From a candidate division KSB1 bacterium (GTDB lineage: Bacteria > Zhuqueibacterota > Zhuqueibacteria > Thermofontimicrobiales > Thermofontimicrobiaceae), in contig JAPDPQ010000001.1 in assembly GCA_034506395.1 (NCBI GenBank), forward strand, positions 316,435 to 380,434: a DNA stretch of 64,000 nucleotides, written 5' to 3'. A model generated the notes under the pieces. The model was given only the letters and a program-made list of their open reading frames with translations, ran no database searches and was not told where the DNA came from. This document shows positions 25,737-35,393 of the stretch, piece after piece; positions within the stretch are counted from its first letter, which is position 1; each line of letters begins with the position of its first letter. The position numbers and the translations under genes were made by a program.

Positions 25737-27398
25737 TCAAAAATTGCTGTTTTCTTTCTTAGCAATGATGGTTGCGACCAATACTGGTTGCATGATTCGA
25801 TACACCGGGAACTGATTCAATTCCCTTCCCCATTGGCTCGCGTAGAGGTAGCGGTCAAAAAAATTCCATTTGACCAATCCACCGTCACTTTCAGGTTCCA
25901 GCAAATAGGCGATTAAATTGGCTAACGGTTGATCCATTCGTACCAGATAGCTCCCAGCAGGGAAAACGAGCTCGATGGTCTGATAACGACCGCTGATATG
26001 CGTCCACCGATGCCCTTGCATCAATTGTGGCTCACTCTGGACGGACTCCACCTGAAACGCCTGAACACGAAATGTATCCAATTCGGCAATTTGTTCCACT
26101 CGAATCCCGTGGCGCATCAGAATTTCCGCGATCTCTTTCAGATTCGCTGAAAATAAATATGCTTTGGGGAGCGTAATGCTCTTAATAATGACGAAGTCTT
26201 CAAAAAATGGAACTGTATAATCTCGGAGTCGCTCAGTCTTTCTGACGCGGGTACGTCCGTTTGCGTCCACATATTGCTCAAACTCAAAGCTATGAATCAG
26301 CAATGGCTGCTCTAATGGACGGGCGACGATTTCAGTACCGAACTGTGCAGTGGTATCAGCACTTTGGCCTCGAGCGATCGTCTTTTGGTCTACTTCGCGG
26401 ATCAATTTCATCATCTCCGCACCATGCCGATTGGTGTACTCTAATATTAATTGAACGAAATGATAGCAGACCATGATTCTGGTTTGATAATCGGCATAGG
26501 CATAATTTTCGTTTAAAATCGAAAAACGATTTCTCAATCCCCAGTAGTTGGTGCTATAATACGGCTGGTGATCAAAACTTTGCCAGCCTTTGCTTGGATC
26601 TAAATCATCCACAAAATCGCCATAGGGCACGCTCATAATATGATATTTATCGTTTAGCTGCCTGGCAACCTCAGGGAACAATTTCGATCGAACATAATGG
26701 ATCAGCGAACCATCGCCGTTAGGATTATGCGCGGTGGCATACGTCAATGGTTCCTGATGATATGAACCATTGGTAGTGTGCAGATCAATCAAGACCATGG
26801 GATCCCATCGGTTCAATATCTGTTCGACAGCAGCACGATTTTCTGGCGTCTCCAGCTTGATGTAATCGCGATTCAAATCCAGATTCTGGCCGTTATGGCG
26901 CACCCCGACCCCCTGAGCTGGCCCAAGTTGATTGCGACGATTATGAGGACTGATCTTTTCATTGCCATCGGGATTGAAATTCGGGACGATCAACAGTACT
27001 TGTTGATCAAGCAAATGGCCGAGCGAGCCGACCAAAATATCTCGCATCAGCATCAACATCGCCTCTTTGCCCTCCACCTCTCCAGCATGGATGTTGGCTT
27101 GGATGTAAATCGCTGGCCTATTCATAATGAACAACTGGCTCGCGCTCGTTGGCACCGGCCGACCCAAAATCGCCATAAGAATTTCCCGGCCTTCTGTAGA
27201 TTGTCCAATTGATATCACCCTAATTGCTGGACTCAAATGTTGCAGTTGGTTCAGCCAGGCAACGACATCGGCATAGCGGCTGGTTTCTGTGAAGTTAGTT
27301 TGTTCGGCCCGCGTCAGTAACTTTTGCGAGGACAAATCAGTGAACCACCAAAGGAAAGATATAAGGGCCATTCCGAATGACAAGCTCTTTTTTGTCAT
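25737..27398 (-). CDS. Secreted M14-family zinc carboxypeptidase
   Basis: A 553-residue exported metallopeptidase. The ATG at 27398 is chosen since a signal peptide follows directly (TKKSLSFGMALISFLWWF); an in-frame ATG at 27425 has no ribosome site. Zinc ligands are H104 and E107 in NIHAGEVEGKEA and H207 in LIDLHTTNGSYH. The substrate-binding stretch NFNPDGN and the LNRDYIKLETPE segment are typical, with the candidate general base Glu in SILNENYAYADY near residue 303. M14 enzymes remove C-terminal residues from peptides or cell-wall stem peptides. A C-terminal region of about 200 residues is beta-rich and unassigned. Neighbouring genes suggest envelope or nutrient peptide turnover, which is inferred. 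Confidence 0.9.
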   Translation of the reverse strand: MTKKSLSFGMALISFLWWFTDLSSQKLLTRAEQTNFTETSRYADVVAWLNQLQHLSPAIRVISIGQSTEGREILMAILGRPVPTSASQLFIMNRPAIYIQANIHAGEVEGKEAMLMLMRDILVGSLGHLLDQQVLLIVPNFNPDGNEKISPHNRRNQLGPAQGVGVRHNGQNLDLNRDYIKLETPENRAAVEQILNRWDPMVLIDLHTTNGSYHQEPLTYATAHNPNGDGSLIHYVRSKLFPEVARQLNDKYHIMSVPYGDFVDDLDPSKGWQSFDHQPYYSTNYWGLRNRFSILNENYAYADYQTRIMVCYHFVQLILEYTNRHGAEMMKLIREVDQKTIARGQSADTTAQFGTEIVARPLEQPLLIHSFEFEQYVDANGRTRVRKTERLRDYTVPFFEDFVIIKSITLPKAYLFSANLKEIAEILMRHGIRVEQIAELDTFRVQAFQVESVQSEPQLMQGHRWTHISGRYQTIELVFPAGSYLVRMDQPLANLIAYLLEPESDGGLVKWNFFDRYLYASQWGRELNQFPVYRIMQPVLVATIIAKKENSNF

Positions 27399-27530
27399 GA
27401 TTAGCGTCTTCCTTCTTTCATTCATGATTAAACAAACTTTTGGAAAATTCGATTAATTTGCAATTCGGTTGTCGTGCCTTCGAATAATGCCATCTATTAA
27501 TTGGTGCTTGAATAAAAGCTTCTGTTTTTG

Positions 27531-27620
27531 TCATTCCGAACGAAGTGAGCAATCTGGTTAACCCAATAATTTATTGCAACAACTAGATTCCTTGATTCCG
27601 CTTCGCTCCGCTCGGAATGA
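27531..27620. repeat. Palindromic repeat element, copy A
   Basis: A 90-base element with 9-bp terminal inverted repeats (TCATTCCGA / TCGGAATGA). Inside, CGAAGTGAGCAATCT and its partial complement near the other end can fold into a long hairpin. It resembles the widespread non-coding palindromes of Bacteroidota-related genomes. Confidence 0.72.
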
Positions 27621-27632
27621 TAAATTCTGCCG

Positions 27633-27789
27633 GTTTTCGTTCGGACACTAATTAATGTCTGAACGAAAACTATTGACTTTGTAGCAAGCATGTCATTCCG
27701 AACGAAGTGAGAAATCTGATTTTTCCACAAAAACCGGACTTACAGATTTCTCCCTGCGGTCGAAATGCCAGAGAGATGGGTTTTCGTTC
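27633..27789. repeat. GTTTTCGTTC short repeat flanking palindromes
   Basis: GTTTTCGTTC occurs at 27633-27642 and 27780-27789, and inverted as GAACGAAAAC at 27661-27670. Around these, RGACACTA is shared. The first and inverted copies form a hairpin. The same motif lies beside the repeat at 55475. Confidence 0.65.
27692..27770. repeat. Palindromic repeat element, copy B
   Basis: Starts GTCATTCCGAACGAAGTGAG and ends CTGCGGTCGAAATGCC, with an inner inverted pair AGAAATCTG (27710-27718) and CAGATTTCT (27743-27751). Related to copy A but with a different right arm. Confidence 0.68.
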
Positions 27790-28295
27790 AGACACTATTT
27801 AGTTGATTCGTGAGACAAAAGATCCCCCTTTCCCCATCCTTAGGAGTGATAAGTATTTCTCTAATGTCAGGTCTCTTAATTTGAACTTTAAAGCTTATAA
27901 ATGTGGGCTTAGCCTTTGAATTCTCACTTGGTCATGTTATTCTTATGATATTGATGTTTTAATAACTGGTTCAAGTTGATTTTGTTTCAGCCAAAATATT
28001 TTTCCTATTAAAAATGCTTTTTAGAGTCTGGTATGGTTCGAAAGAGAAATATGCAAAAATTTGACTGAGGTCACATACATTTTTTTGAAAAAAATTATAT
28101 TTTGTCATGAAAAAAAGAATAGCGGATACCAGAAACAAATAAACGAGCGCAAAAACAATTTTGGAGATTTTCATTTAAAAAGGAACTTGAACTTACCTGT
28201 ATCGTTTAACAGCACAATTGTTACAAAACAATTTTCATTATCTATGATCTTTAATTTTTTCCAAACGAAAAATAACTAAAATGGAGAACGGGACC

Positions 28296-29000
28296 ATGAG
28301 AAAAGAAGACAGTCTCTATCGACACATTCGGATGCCGCTCAAAATCATCATGATCCTATTTTTGTCGATCACTGTCATTGGTTTTACCTATAAATATTTC
28401 GATACGACCGATGAAACCAAACAGAAGATGAGAGAACTCGAGCGATCCCTTCAAGATCTCAGAGCGGCGATGAGTGTGGACAGCGTCCGACAGTTCAACA
28501 TCCAAAAGATTATGAGCATTATTGATACCTACAATAAAAATTTATCATCGGTAGAGAAATATGATATTGCCAATGAGATTTACTCGCTGAGCCTAAAATA
28601 TACGAATCTGGATGTTGATCTGATTTGCGCCACAATTACTCATGAGTCTGCTGGGACTTGGGATCCCAAAATTGTTTCGCGCGCTGGAGCCATCGGGCTG
28701 ATGCAGATTATGCCGGCAACGGGGATGTTTTTAGCAGAGTATGAAGGCATCACCTGGACCAATGAACAGGAGGTATTGACCAATCCCATTTATAACATTA
28801 GAATGGGAACTCGATATCTTTCCACATTGATTTCCTATTACGGCATTGATGGCGGCTTGGCCGCTTATAACGGCGGCGAAAAATATGCCGCTCTCTGGGT
28901 AAAAAGCAACAAAGCCGATGGCATCCTGTTGAATGAAACCAAAAATTACATTCCAGCAGTCATGAAGCTGTGGGATCGCTACCGCGAGAAAAGCTTATAA
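28296..29000 (+). CDS. Membrane-anchored lytic transglycosylase (SLT domain)
   Basis: A 234-residue protein. ATG 28296 is favoured because GGAG lies eight bases upstream; an ATG at 28281 is also in frame. A single membrane helix spans residues 15-32, then a short coiled-coil segment (about 38-60). The SLT domain begins near residue 95 with catalytic E117 in THESAG, then GLMQIMPATG and the AAYNGG motif. It cleaves peptidoglycan with formation of 1,6-anhydro-MurNAc ends, acting in the periplasm. It ends before a strong terminator. NamZ at 35394 is another muramidase in the region, but no operon links the two. Confidence 0.92.
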   Translation: MRKEDSLYRHIRMPLKIIMILFLSITVIGFTYKYFDTTDETKQKMRELERSLQDLRAAMSVDSVRQFNIQKIMSIIDTYNKNLSSVEKYDIANEIYSLSLKYTNLDVDLICATITHESAGTWDPKIVSRAGAIGLMQIMPATGMFLAEYEGITWTNEQEVLTNPIYNIRMGTRYLSTLISYYGIDGGLAAYNGGEKYAALWVKSNKADGILLNETKNYIPAVMKLWDRYREKSL

Positions 29001-29026
29001 TTTTCCAACACTATGGATCGCATAAC

Positions 29027-29057
29027 AAAAAGGCTACTGAAATCAGTAGCCTTTTTT
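29027..29057. terminator. Bidirectional Rho-independent terminator
   Basis: A perfect 14-bp arm pair (29027-29040 with 29043-29056; core AGGCTACTGA / TCAGTAGCCT) flanked by A5 and T6 runs. It separates the convergent transglycosylase and saccharopine dehydrogenase-type genes and can act on both strands. Confidence 0.85.
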
Positions 29058-29144
29058 GTTTCGGCCAGCAGTCACAGAATCGCTTAGAGCAACATTGTCA
29101 ACCCCATAAATTGTTTGCTGCCGATGCTGTTCATCTTTCGCGAT

Positions 29145-30383
29145 TTAACTCATAATACTAGTTTCTTCCAGGATAGCAATATCCCGTTTTTTCAATTCTT
29201 CCATAAAGCGCTGATAGAGAGGTCCTTTAATACAATCCTCCGGGGGAACGATCCCTTTTTCCTTTATTAATCCTTCGAGCAGCAATTTCACGGTAATGGC
29301 GACAGGAAAACCAGTGGCGCGCATCATCGATGAAATGCCATGGGCTACGTCCGCCTCGTCCCACATGAAATATTCGATCTTGATTTTTTTCCCGTCTTTC
29401 ACACCGGTTACTGTATTGTACATCACGCAGACATCGGTATCGCCTTGCTGAGCTCTCAGCCGAGGGGTAATTAACGAGAGCAGAAATTCGCGAGGCACGA
29501 TTTTTACACCCTTGAAATCGTGGGGATCCAGATCCAAAAGGCCGCATTCCTTCAGCGTATCGATGGCCTCCCAATGTCCCGGCCAGCGGATGGTTTTTTC
29601 AGCAAACTCTTTCAGCCCTGGTCGCGTGAAAATAAAACTTGGCATCCCTGGGGTAACAGCACAGACCAATTCCTCATCCTGGCCAAATTTGGTGAAACGA
29701 AACCGTTCTCGATCGCCAATAGCAGGGACCTCCATTACTTTCCCATCTTTGATGACGTTGAGCTTGATCATATACTCGCGCAGAACGTGTTCGAAAGCCC
29801 AGGTGATCATGTATTTCAATGGGTGCCGTTGGGCGCTTTCTTTGGAAGGAATGCCTCCCACGCGGGCAATGGCGGTTTCCGCTACATCCATTTTTCGAAT
29901 CGCCTCGCCAACGGTCACGTTACTGAGGCCCGGCGCAAATCCCATTCCATCCACAAACGTAACACCATTGGTGATGGCCGTCTCGTGAAGCCAATCGCCA
30001 TATTGATTTAGTGTCATGCCTGGAGGCAATTCAAGCCCCTCCGTCTCGTACGCATCAGGCCGACGGTGATATTCTTCTAACATATCGACAATATTTAACC
30101 CTGCCTCAACCGCATAGTGAACAATTTTATAACTGGTCCTCCGATCTGGCAATGCGATGGCCCCCGCATCGTATTGCTTCATCAATTTAATGGCGCTTTC
30201 CTTATCAGCGACATCAAGAACATGGGGAACGATCTTCTCACTCCCAATCCATGCCTTGGTCTGCTCTAAAGCCTCGATCCTTCTGCCTGTAATTCCGATC
30301 GCCCGAATGTCCTTATCTTTCGCCAAATCCCACGCCACCGCTGAACCGATCTTTCCTGATCCGCCGAAGACCAATACTTTCAT
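29145..30383 (-). CDS. Saccharopine dehydrogenase family oxidoreductase
   Basis: A 412-residue protein of the Lys9/carboxynorspermidine-type reductase family. The N-terminal Rossmann loop is VLVFGGSGKIGSAVA. The conserved AIALPDRRTSYKIVHYAVEAG region follows, split here as AIALPDRRTSYK and IVHYAVEAG, then GMGFAPGLSNV. The characteristic RVGGIP segment is near residue 170. ATG 30383 is favoured over the upstream ATG at 30452 because AGGAGGG sits six bases before it and the fold starts there. Substrate cannot be told from sequence; saccharopine and carboxynorspermidine are the main options, and uncharacterised members are common. It stands alone. Confidence 0.9.
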   Translation of the reverse strand: MKVLVFGGSGKIGSAVAWDLAKDKDIRAIGITGRRIEALEQTKAWIGSEKIVPHVLDVADKESAIKLMKQYDAGAIALPDRRTSYKIVHYAVEAGLNIVDMLEEYHRRPDAYETEGLELPPGMTLNQYGDWLHETAITNGVTFVDGMGFAPGLSNVTVGEAIRKMDVAETAIARVGGIPSKESAQRHPLKYMITWAFEHVLREYMIKLNVIKDGKVMEVPAIGDRERFRFTKFGQDEELVCAVTPGMPSFIFTRPGLKEFAEKTIRWPGHWEAIDTLKECGLLDLDPHDFKGVKIVPREFLLSLITPRLRAQQGDTDVCVMYNTVTGVKDGKKIKIEYFMWDEADVAHGISSMMRATGFPVAITVKLLLEGLIKEKGIVPPEDCIKGPLYQRFMEELKKRDIAILEETSIMS

Positions 30384-30749
30384 TTGAATCCCTCCTATTT
30401 TTGGTTCGATGAGCGAGATCAATCCTGTCCCGCATGAATTGAAAACCAGCAATGATAATCAATAATAATCAATTAAACATTTGCAATTCGCATAACCAAT
30501 GCCAAATGGGCTATTGGGAAAGACCGCTACTGGGAAAGAAATTTTAATAGGCATCTTTTTCACTCCAAAATTTTTGAGCATGATTGGTCAATCCAATCTG
30601 GCCGTCATGATTCGACCAAAAAGAACTTGGAATGGGCAGATTTGAAAATTGGGACAAAATTTTACGTTGCTTAGTTTTTGTTTTGTGAAAATAGGCTATT
30701 TTAACGCTATGGTCCTATATCGAAATTTCAAAACTCAGGATATTCCGAC
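30384..30749. other. Intergenic region
   Basis: AT-rich spacer between two minus-strand genes. I see no gene, repeat or clear terminator. Confidence 0.4.
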
Positions 30750-31586
30750 TTATGGTTTTGCAAACGCCTGCTTGATAGCAAAAAAATCCCCGATCCACTT
30801 GGCAGCAAAAAGAATCGGCTCTCCATGAAAGGTGAGGGCAGAATAAAGATGAATCCGAATTTTCTCCCAATCGAATTTATTGTGCCAGATCTGAGGGTCG
30901 TTTAGCACCTTGCGCTGAAAATACTGCATAGCATTAGCAAATTGGCTCTGATCGACCCGCGTCAAATCGATGATTAGCACCTCGTCCTTTTCAAACTCTT
31001 CGGGCAATTTCGTCAGTGGATAATAATACGTAACAATGAACGGGCCTGAAGTCCTGATCCCTTGGAAATGGCCCAAGATCAGCTCAGCGCGAAGGTAGTC
31101 ATAATTGTCGACAAAAAACGCATCCGAGGTATTGGAATTTTCCGCGCTATCTTTTAGTGCTGAATCTGTATGATCAAACCGTACTGGCCAATAGGTGATA
31201 TTGATATTTTCTGGATTGATTAAACTATCCAAAGCGCCGCTTTGCACCTCCAACAATCGGTTCAAATTTCGAAAAGCATGATGGAGTGCCATGTATCGCT
31301 CGCGCTCTTTGGGAGTAGCTGGCTTGCGGGATAAAAGGATATATGAATAGAGGCCATAATTAGGCTGTTCAGCACTGCTTCGAGCCAGATAATCGCGCAA
31401 GGTAATTTTAATTTGTTGAGGTCTTCCCTCTTCCTGAGATGACTCGGGGGCTGGCTCTCTTTGCGATCTTCCACAGCCGAAAATAAAGAACTGTACCATA
31501 ACCAGAGCAATGATTGACAGGGCAAAAACGACGATCGATCCAGAGACTGAGCGACCATCATGGCTGATTCTGGTTTGTGGATTCAT
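30750..31586 (-). CDS. Probable lipoprotein of unknown function
   Basis: A 278-residue protein. The ATG at 31586 follows GGGAGAAG. The N-terminus has a hydrophobic segment (VVFALSIIALVMVQFFIFGC) with a near-lipobox IFGC, so it is probably a lipoprotein. The mature region is helical then beta-rich (ITLRDYLARSSAEQPNYG, YLRAELILGHFQG, GPFIVTYYYPLTKLP) and matches nothing I know by name. Its start overlaps the end of a small membrane-protein gene by 29 bases, so the pair is co-translated. Confidence 0.7.
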   Translation of the reverse strand: MNPQTRISHDGRSVSGSIVVFALSIIALVMVQFFIFGCGRSQREPAPESSQEEGRPQQIKITLRDYLARSSAEQPNYGLYSYILLSRKPATPKERERYMALHHAFRNLNRLLEVQSGALDSLINPENINITYWPVRFDHTDSALKDSAENSNTSDAFFVDNYDYLRAELILGHFQGIRTSGPFIVTYYYPLTKLPEEFEKDEVLIIDLTRVDQSQFANAMQYFQRKVLNDPQIWHNKFDWEKIRIHLYSALTFHGEPILFAAKWIGDFFAIKQAFAKP

Positions 31587-31758
31587 GATGAGATCTTCTC
31601 CCTTTGATCCAGGTGATGAGTCCGTATGCGAGAGAGTAAAACACCAAAAAGATGAGCACATAAACGTAATTTGGGGGGTTTTCAGGTGGAACAAAGATAA
31701 AATAGGCAAAAATAAGAGTGCAAATTAATCCAACGATAAAAGAAAAAATTGCTTTCAT
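31558..31758 (-). CDS. Small two-helix membrane protein
   Basis: A 66-residue protein with two hydrophobic helices (FSFIVGLICTLIFAYFIFV and YVYVLIFLVFYSLAYGLI) joined by PPENPPN. ATG 31758 has GGAG six bases before it. It overlaps the downstream lipoprotein-like gene by 29 bases. Unknown function; the coupling suggests the two proteins act together in the membrane. Confidence 0.6.
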   Translation of the reverse strand: MKAIFSFIVGLICTLIFAYFIFVPPENPPNYVYVLIFLVFYSLAYGLITWIKGRRSHHESTNQNQP

Positions 31759-32198
31759 AGCTGGCTCCATTTGTGGCATAGCAAATTCGACTAAATATAC
31801 AAAATTTTCTGCTAGGAACCAAATGAAAATAACTTAATTTCTCTTCAAGTTTACGTGTCATTCTCAACACAATTCCGTTCATTCATGATTTCATTCCTTC
31901 AGGAGGGAAGCAAGTTGTGGATGAGAAAATAGATGAAGCGATACAAATTTCTACGGTGAAGCTGAAAAGCGCATTACGCTATTAAAGATTTAGTTCGGGG
32001 TTACTTTGAAATATTCGCGATTTTGCATTTGCTCTTGAATATTCCAATAGATCTGGGTCGCTGGATGGATTTAGCCCAGCAGCAAATGAGCACAAATTGA
32101 ACTAAAAATTTAAGTATTGCCGATCTGCTGCTGGGCTGTGAACTGAGACCAATTATGTTTATAAAATGGGACTGAAGAGGATAACTAACCAGACTATT
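31759..32198. other. Intergenic region with a spaced inverted repeat
   Basis: Contains a perfect 12-bp inverted repeat, AGCCCAGCAGCA (32073-32084) and TGCTGCTGGGCT (32126-32137), 41 bases apart and 61 bases from the end of the M16 gene. There is no T-run, so it is not a standard Rho-independent terminator. No gene is seen. Confidence 0.5.
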
Positions 32199-33662
32199 TT
32201 ACTCACCAGCCAATGGATCTCCCAGCTTGATCTCAACAATTTTTCCCAATTGATCTAATGTACCAGGATGCTTCTCGTCACCAGCTTTGCATTTCTCAAT
32301 ATCGCCGACGACAAAAATCGACATCTCCCCAGGCTTAATATATTTTTTAGCGACTCTCAAAATATCTTGCTTGGTGACAGCTTGGTATTTTTCACGAAAG
32401 GTATCGTAATAATCCATTGGAAAACCATCGTACTCGAGGTTGGCGAACGAAATCATCGTGCCGATGGCAGATGAGAATCGATCAGGGAAACTGTCCAAAT
32501 AATAATTTTTCGCTGTTTCCAATTCCTGATCAGAAACCAATTCTTTTTGAATTCGCTTGAATTCATTCAGAATTAAAGAAATTGCATAATGAACGGTCGC
32601 CGATTTCGTTTGGACATAGCCATAAAATGTCCCAGGAAAATCATGCTCGGTGGCAAAGCGAGAACCCGTATTATAGGCCAACCCTTCGTCTGAGCGCACC
32701 TTCGATGTAATGCGACTGGTAAAGCTTCCTCCACCGAGGATGAAATTCATCAAGTTGACGGCGAAAAGATCGGGGTTCGTATCCTTAATCCCAAAATGCC
32801 CCACGTTCACATATCCCTGATTGATATCTTTTTGAATCATAAATACCCCAGGTCGATTTTTCTCAATCACGGGAGGGACTTTGGGGAATCTGATTTCTTT
32901 TTTCGGCCAGTTGAGAAAAGCATCCTCGATTTTTCTCAACATCTCCGAACGATTGAAATCGCCAGCCACGGCCAAGATGATATTGTTCGGCGCAAAATAT
33001 TTGCTATGAAAATCGAAAAGGTCCGATTGGCTGATCCTTTCGATGCTGGCCTTGGTCTCTTCCCAAACCAGTGGGTGATCCCCATAAAGCAACTTGTTGA
33101 ATTCGCGCTCCAGCACAGTTCGCGGATTGTCATTTTTGTTTTTGATCGCATCAATTGCCTGGTCCTTATACAGCTTGATCTTTTGTTCTTCAAAAGCAGG
33201 ATGCATCAGCACATCGGCAAACAGCCGCAAACCTTCATCAATATCTCGCGCCAAACACGATAGGCTCACCCGGCCTGAAGTCCTTCCGATCGACGAACTG
33301 ATCGATGCCCCCAGAAAATCTAATTTTTCATCCAGGTCATCGCCGCTGATATTCTTGGTTCCGCCCGTGCGAAGTACTGTGCCGGTCATCGCCGCCAAGC
33401 CAATTTTGTCTTTCGGATCATAAATGCTGCCGGTACGGATGATGGCCGTCATATCAAAAATAGGCAAGGTATGATCTTCTTTAATGTAAACCACCATACC
33501 GTTCCCCAGCGCAACGCGATAGTCGGCTGGTTTGGGAGGGTCAAATTTCAAAGGTTGATAGCTGAGCTTTGAAGGGTGATCTGGAATCTGGCCGAATGAT
33601 AGGCCAGCCACCGCCAATCCGATGGTCAAAATAAATACTCTGCAATATAGTTTATTCGACAT
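32199..33662 (-). CDS. M16-family peptidase homologue lacking the zinc motif
   Basis: A 487-residue exported protein (signal peptide CRVFILTIGLAVAGLSFG). The start at ATG 33662 is supported by AGGAGG eight bases upstream. It has the M16 fold (LGNGMVVYIKEDHTLPIFDM, the second-half NFILGGGSFTSRI and RSDEGLAYN segments), but at the active-site position it reads GLAAMTGTVLRTGGT instead of HxxEH. It is thus the inactive partner, as in M16 heterodimers such as mitochondrial processing peptidase. It follows the active subunit gene with an 87-base gap, so the two probably form a complex in the periplasm that degrades peptides. Confidence 0.9.
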   Translation of the reverse strand: MSNKLYCRVFILTIGLAVAGLSFGQIPDHPSKLSYQPLKFDPPKPADYRVALGNGMVVYIKEDHTLPIFDMTAIIRTGSIYDPKDKIGLAAMTGTVLRTGGTKNISGDDLDEKLDFLGASISSSIGRTSGRVSLSCLARDIDEGLRLFADVLMHPAFEEQKIKLYKDQAIDAIKNKNDNPRTVLEREFNKLLYGDHPLVWEETKASIERISQSDLFDFHSKYFAPNNIILAVAGDFNRSEMLRKIEDAFLNWPKKEIRFPKVPPVIEKNRPGVFMIQKDINQGYVNVGHFGIKDTNPDLFAVNLMNFILGGGSFTSRITSKVRSDEGLAYNTGSRFATEHDFPGTFYGYVQTKSATVHYAISLILNEFKRIQKELVSDQELETAKNYYLDSFPDRFSSAIGTMISFANLEYDGFPMDYYDTFREKYQAVTKQDILRVAKKYIKPGEMSIFVVGDIEKCKAGDEKHPGTLDQLGKIVEIKLGDPLAGE

Positions 33663-33749
33663 TATGGAGTCCTCCTGAATTAGAATGCTGATTGGATCAT
33701 GCATTTTGTCACTGGGACTGAGTTCGACACTCATAGCATCGGAGAATAT

Positions 33750-35249
33750 TTATCGCTTTTCCTTTCGGACCAGGATCCCTACCGTGCGATTGTCTTTGAC
33801 GAAATAGGTTTTCGCCACCCGCATGATGTCGTCCGAGGTTACGGCCTTCAGTCGCTCCAACGAACGCTGAATATCCCGCCAACCTGGCCCCAATTCGCTC
33901 CGTCCCAATCGAGACGCCAGGCCATAAGTCGAGCTGAGTGATCGTATAAAACTCGCCTCGGCGCGGTTTTTCACTTTTTGCAGCTCATAATCGGACACGG
34001 GTTCATTCTTTAGCAACTCAATTTCGTCATATATTGCTTGTTCCAATTCCTCTGGCGTATGTCCAGCAGCGATTTTCGGCCGGCCACCGAAAGTGAACTG
34101 TCCTGCATAGGCCATGCCACCGCCGTACCCGTAAGCATCGATGGCAATTCCTTTTTCTTTAACCAGTTTCTTGTACAGCCGACCGCTATTGCCGTTCATG
34201 ATCCCGCTAATCACTTCGAATACTGCTTCATCTGGATGACCGAGAGGTGGGACGTGATATTTGATGGTGACCGACGGTGGAGCATCAGCCTCGCCATATA
34301 GGCGCTTCTCGCAAAATTGCTTCGGCTCTATGGTGCGAACTGGCTCTGGCTCTGGCCCTCTGGGGACACGTCCAAAATAGAGCTTCGCCAAAGCGATGAT
34401 TTCTTCAGGATGAATATCTCCAACATAAACCGCCACCGCGTTATTTGGCACGTAATACTTGCGATTGTAATCGATCATATCCTGTTTGGTTAATTTTTGC
34501 AGGTCCACATCCCAGCCGATCACGCTCCACGAATAAGGGGATGCTGCAAAGAAGCTGGCATTCAGTTGTTCATTAAAAAGATACCCTGGCCGATTTTCAC
34601 TCAAACGACGTTCCTCGCGGACCACCTCTTTTTCTGAATAAAACTCTCGGAAATACGGATTCATCATCCGATCTGATTCCAACCACATTTGCAATGCCAC
34701 TTTGTTCGACGGCAGTGTGACATAATATCCAGTGATTTCCTGCCCAGTCGAAGCGTTCAGACCAGTCCCCCCATTTTTCATGTAGGTTTCCCATAGATCA
34801 TCTTTGATGATATATTGCTTCTCTGCTTTCATCAAACTATCGACCTTGGCCTCCCAAACCTTCACCTGCGTTAGATCACCATCTTTTTTCCAATATTTCT
34901 CCCGGTAGATTTTGTCCATCAGCTCATCGATCTGCCGGTTGATTTCGTCATCCTTTTCGAAATCGGTTACCCCCATCACGCGGGTGCCTTTGAACATCAT
35001 ATGTTCATGGAAATGGGAAATTCCAGTGATGCCAGGACGCTCATAGACACTGCCCACTCGATAATAAATGTGGCAAACCACGCGGGGAACCTCATGCCGC
35101 TCTACCATTAGCAGCTTTAGCCCATTATCCAGTGTGTATTCGATCACCTGATCCTCCAGATTTAGGGTTTGAGAAAAGATCAAATTTGGAGGATTCAAAA
35201 ATAATATGACAACTATGGCGAACAATTTTGCACCATTCAATCGCATCAT
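33750..35249 (-). CDS. M16-family zinc peptidase, catalytic subunit
   Basis: A 499-residue exported peptidase. The signal peptide covers MMRLNGAKLFAIVVILFLN. The inverted zinc motif HxxEH is H79, E82 and H83 (HFHEH). A third glutamate ligand is expected about 76-80 residues on, in the EKEVVREERR stretch. The C-terminal half has the second M16 repeat with GIMNGNSGRLYKKLV. An insertion near residues 100-150 (MDKIYREKYWKKDGD) is longer than in mitochondrial-type subunits. It starts behind GGAGGTGA and is followed by the inactive homologue. The pair is typical of bacterial two-gene M16 peptidases. Confidence 0.93.
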   Translation of the reverse strand: MMRLNGAKLFAIVVILFLNPPNLIFSQTLNLEDQVIEYTLDNGLKLLMVERHEVPRVVCHIYYRVGSVYERPGITGISHFHEHMMFKGTRVMGVTDFEKDDEINRQIDELMDKIYREKYWKKDGDLTQVKVWEAKVDSLMKAEKQYIIKDDLWETYMKNGGTGLNASTGQEITGYYVTLPSNKVALQMWLESDRMMNPYFREFYSEKEVVREERRLSENRPGYLFNEQLNASFFAASPYSWSVIGWDVDLQKLTKQDMIDYNRKYYVPNNAVAVYVGDIHPEEIIALAKLYFGRVPRGPEPEPVRTIEPKQFCEKRLYGEADAPPSVTIKYHVPPLGHPDEAVFEVISGIMNGNSGRLYKKLVKEKGIAIDAYGYGGGMAYAGQFTFGGRPKIAAGHTPEELEQAIYDEIELLKNEPVSDYELQKVKNRAEASFIRSLSSTYGLASRLGRSELGPGWRDIQRSLERLKAVTSDDIMRVAKTYFVKDNRTVGILVRKEKR

Positions 35250-35393
35250 GACTCACCTCCGATTAAGTTGATCGCTTGAAAAATTGAGCTGGCGTTTTTC
35301 TGAAATCGTACTGAATTCATTGGGAAAATGAGAGCCATTCACGGGACGAAAAGCTTGAACATCATGCCACGAGCCAAAAGAATCAAAGCATCT

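Larger units (their letters stand above)
27399..28295. other. Repeat-bearing AT-rich intergenic region
   Basis: The left half (27531-27800) is filled by palindromic repeats, listed separately. The right half (about 27810-28280) is very AT-rich. A 67-residue minus-strand frame at 27971-28174 starts with a convincing membrane helix (VFALVYLFLVSAILFFM) but has no ribosome site and no known relatives to me; it is left as a possibility. Confidence 0.45.

Noticed and set aside
25591..25815. 74-residue plus-strand frame
   Set aside because: Overlaps the M14 gene end; composition without domain features.
27531..27800. Insertion sequence or transposase remnant
   Set aside because: Only short palindromes are present; no open frame in the block resembles a transposase.
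27971..28174. 67-residue minus-strand frame with a membrane helix
   Set aside because: Plausible helix, but no ribosome site, very AT-rich context that favours hydrophobic chance frames, and no recognisable family. Left as a possibility only.
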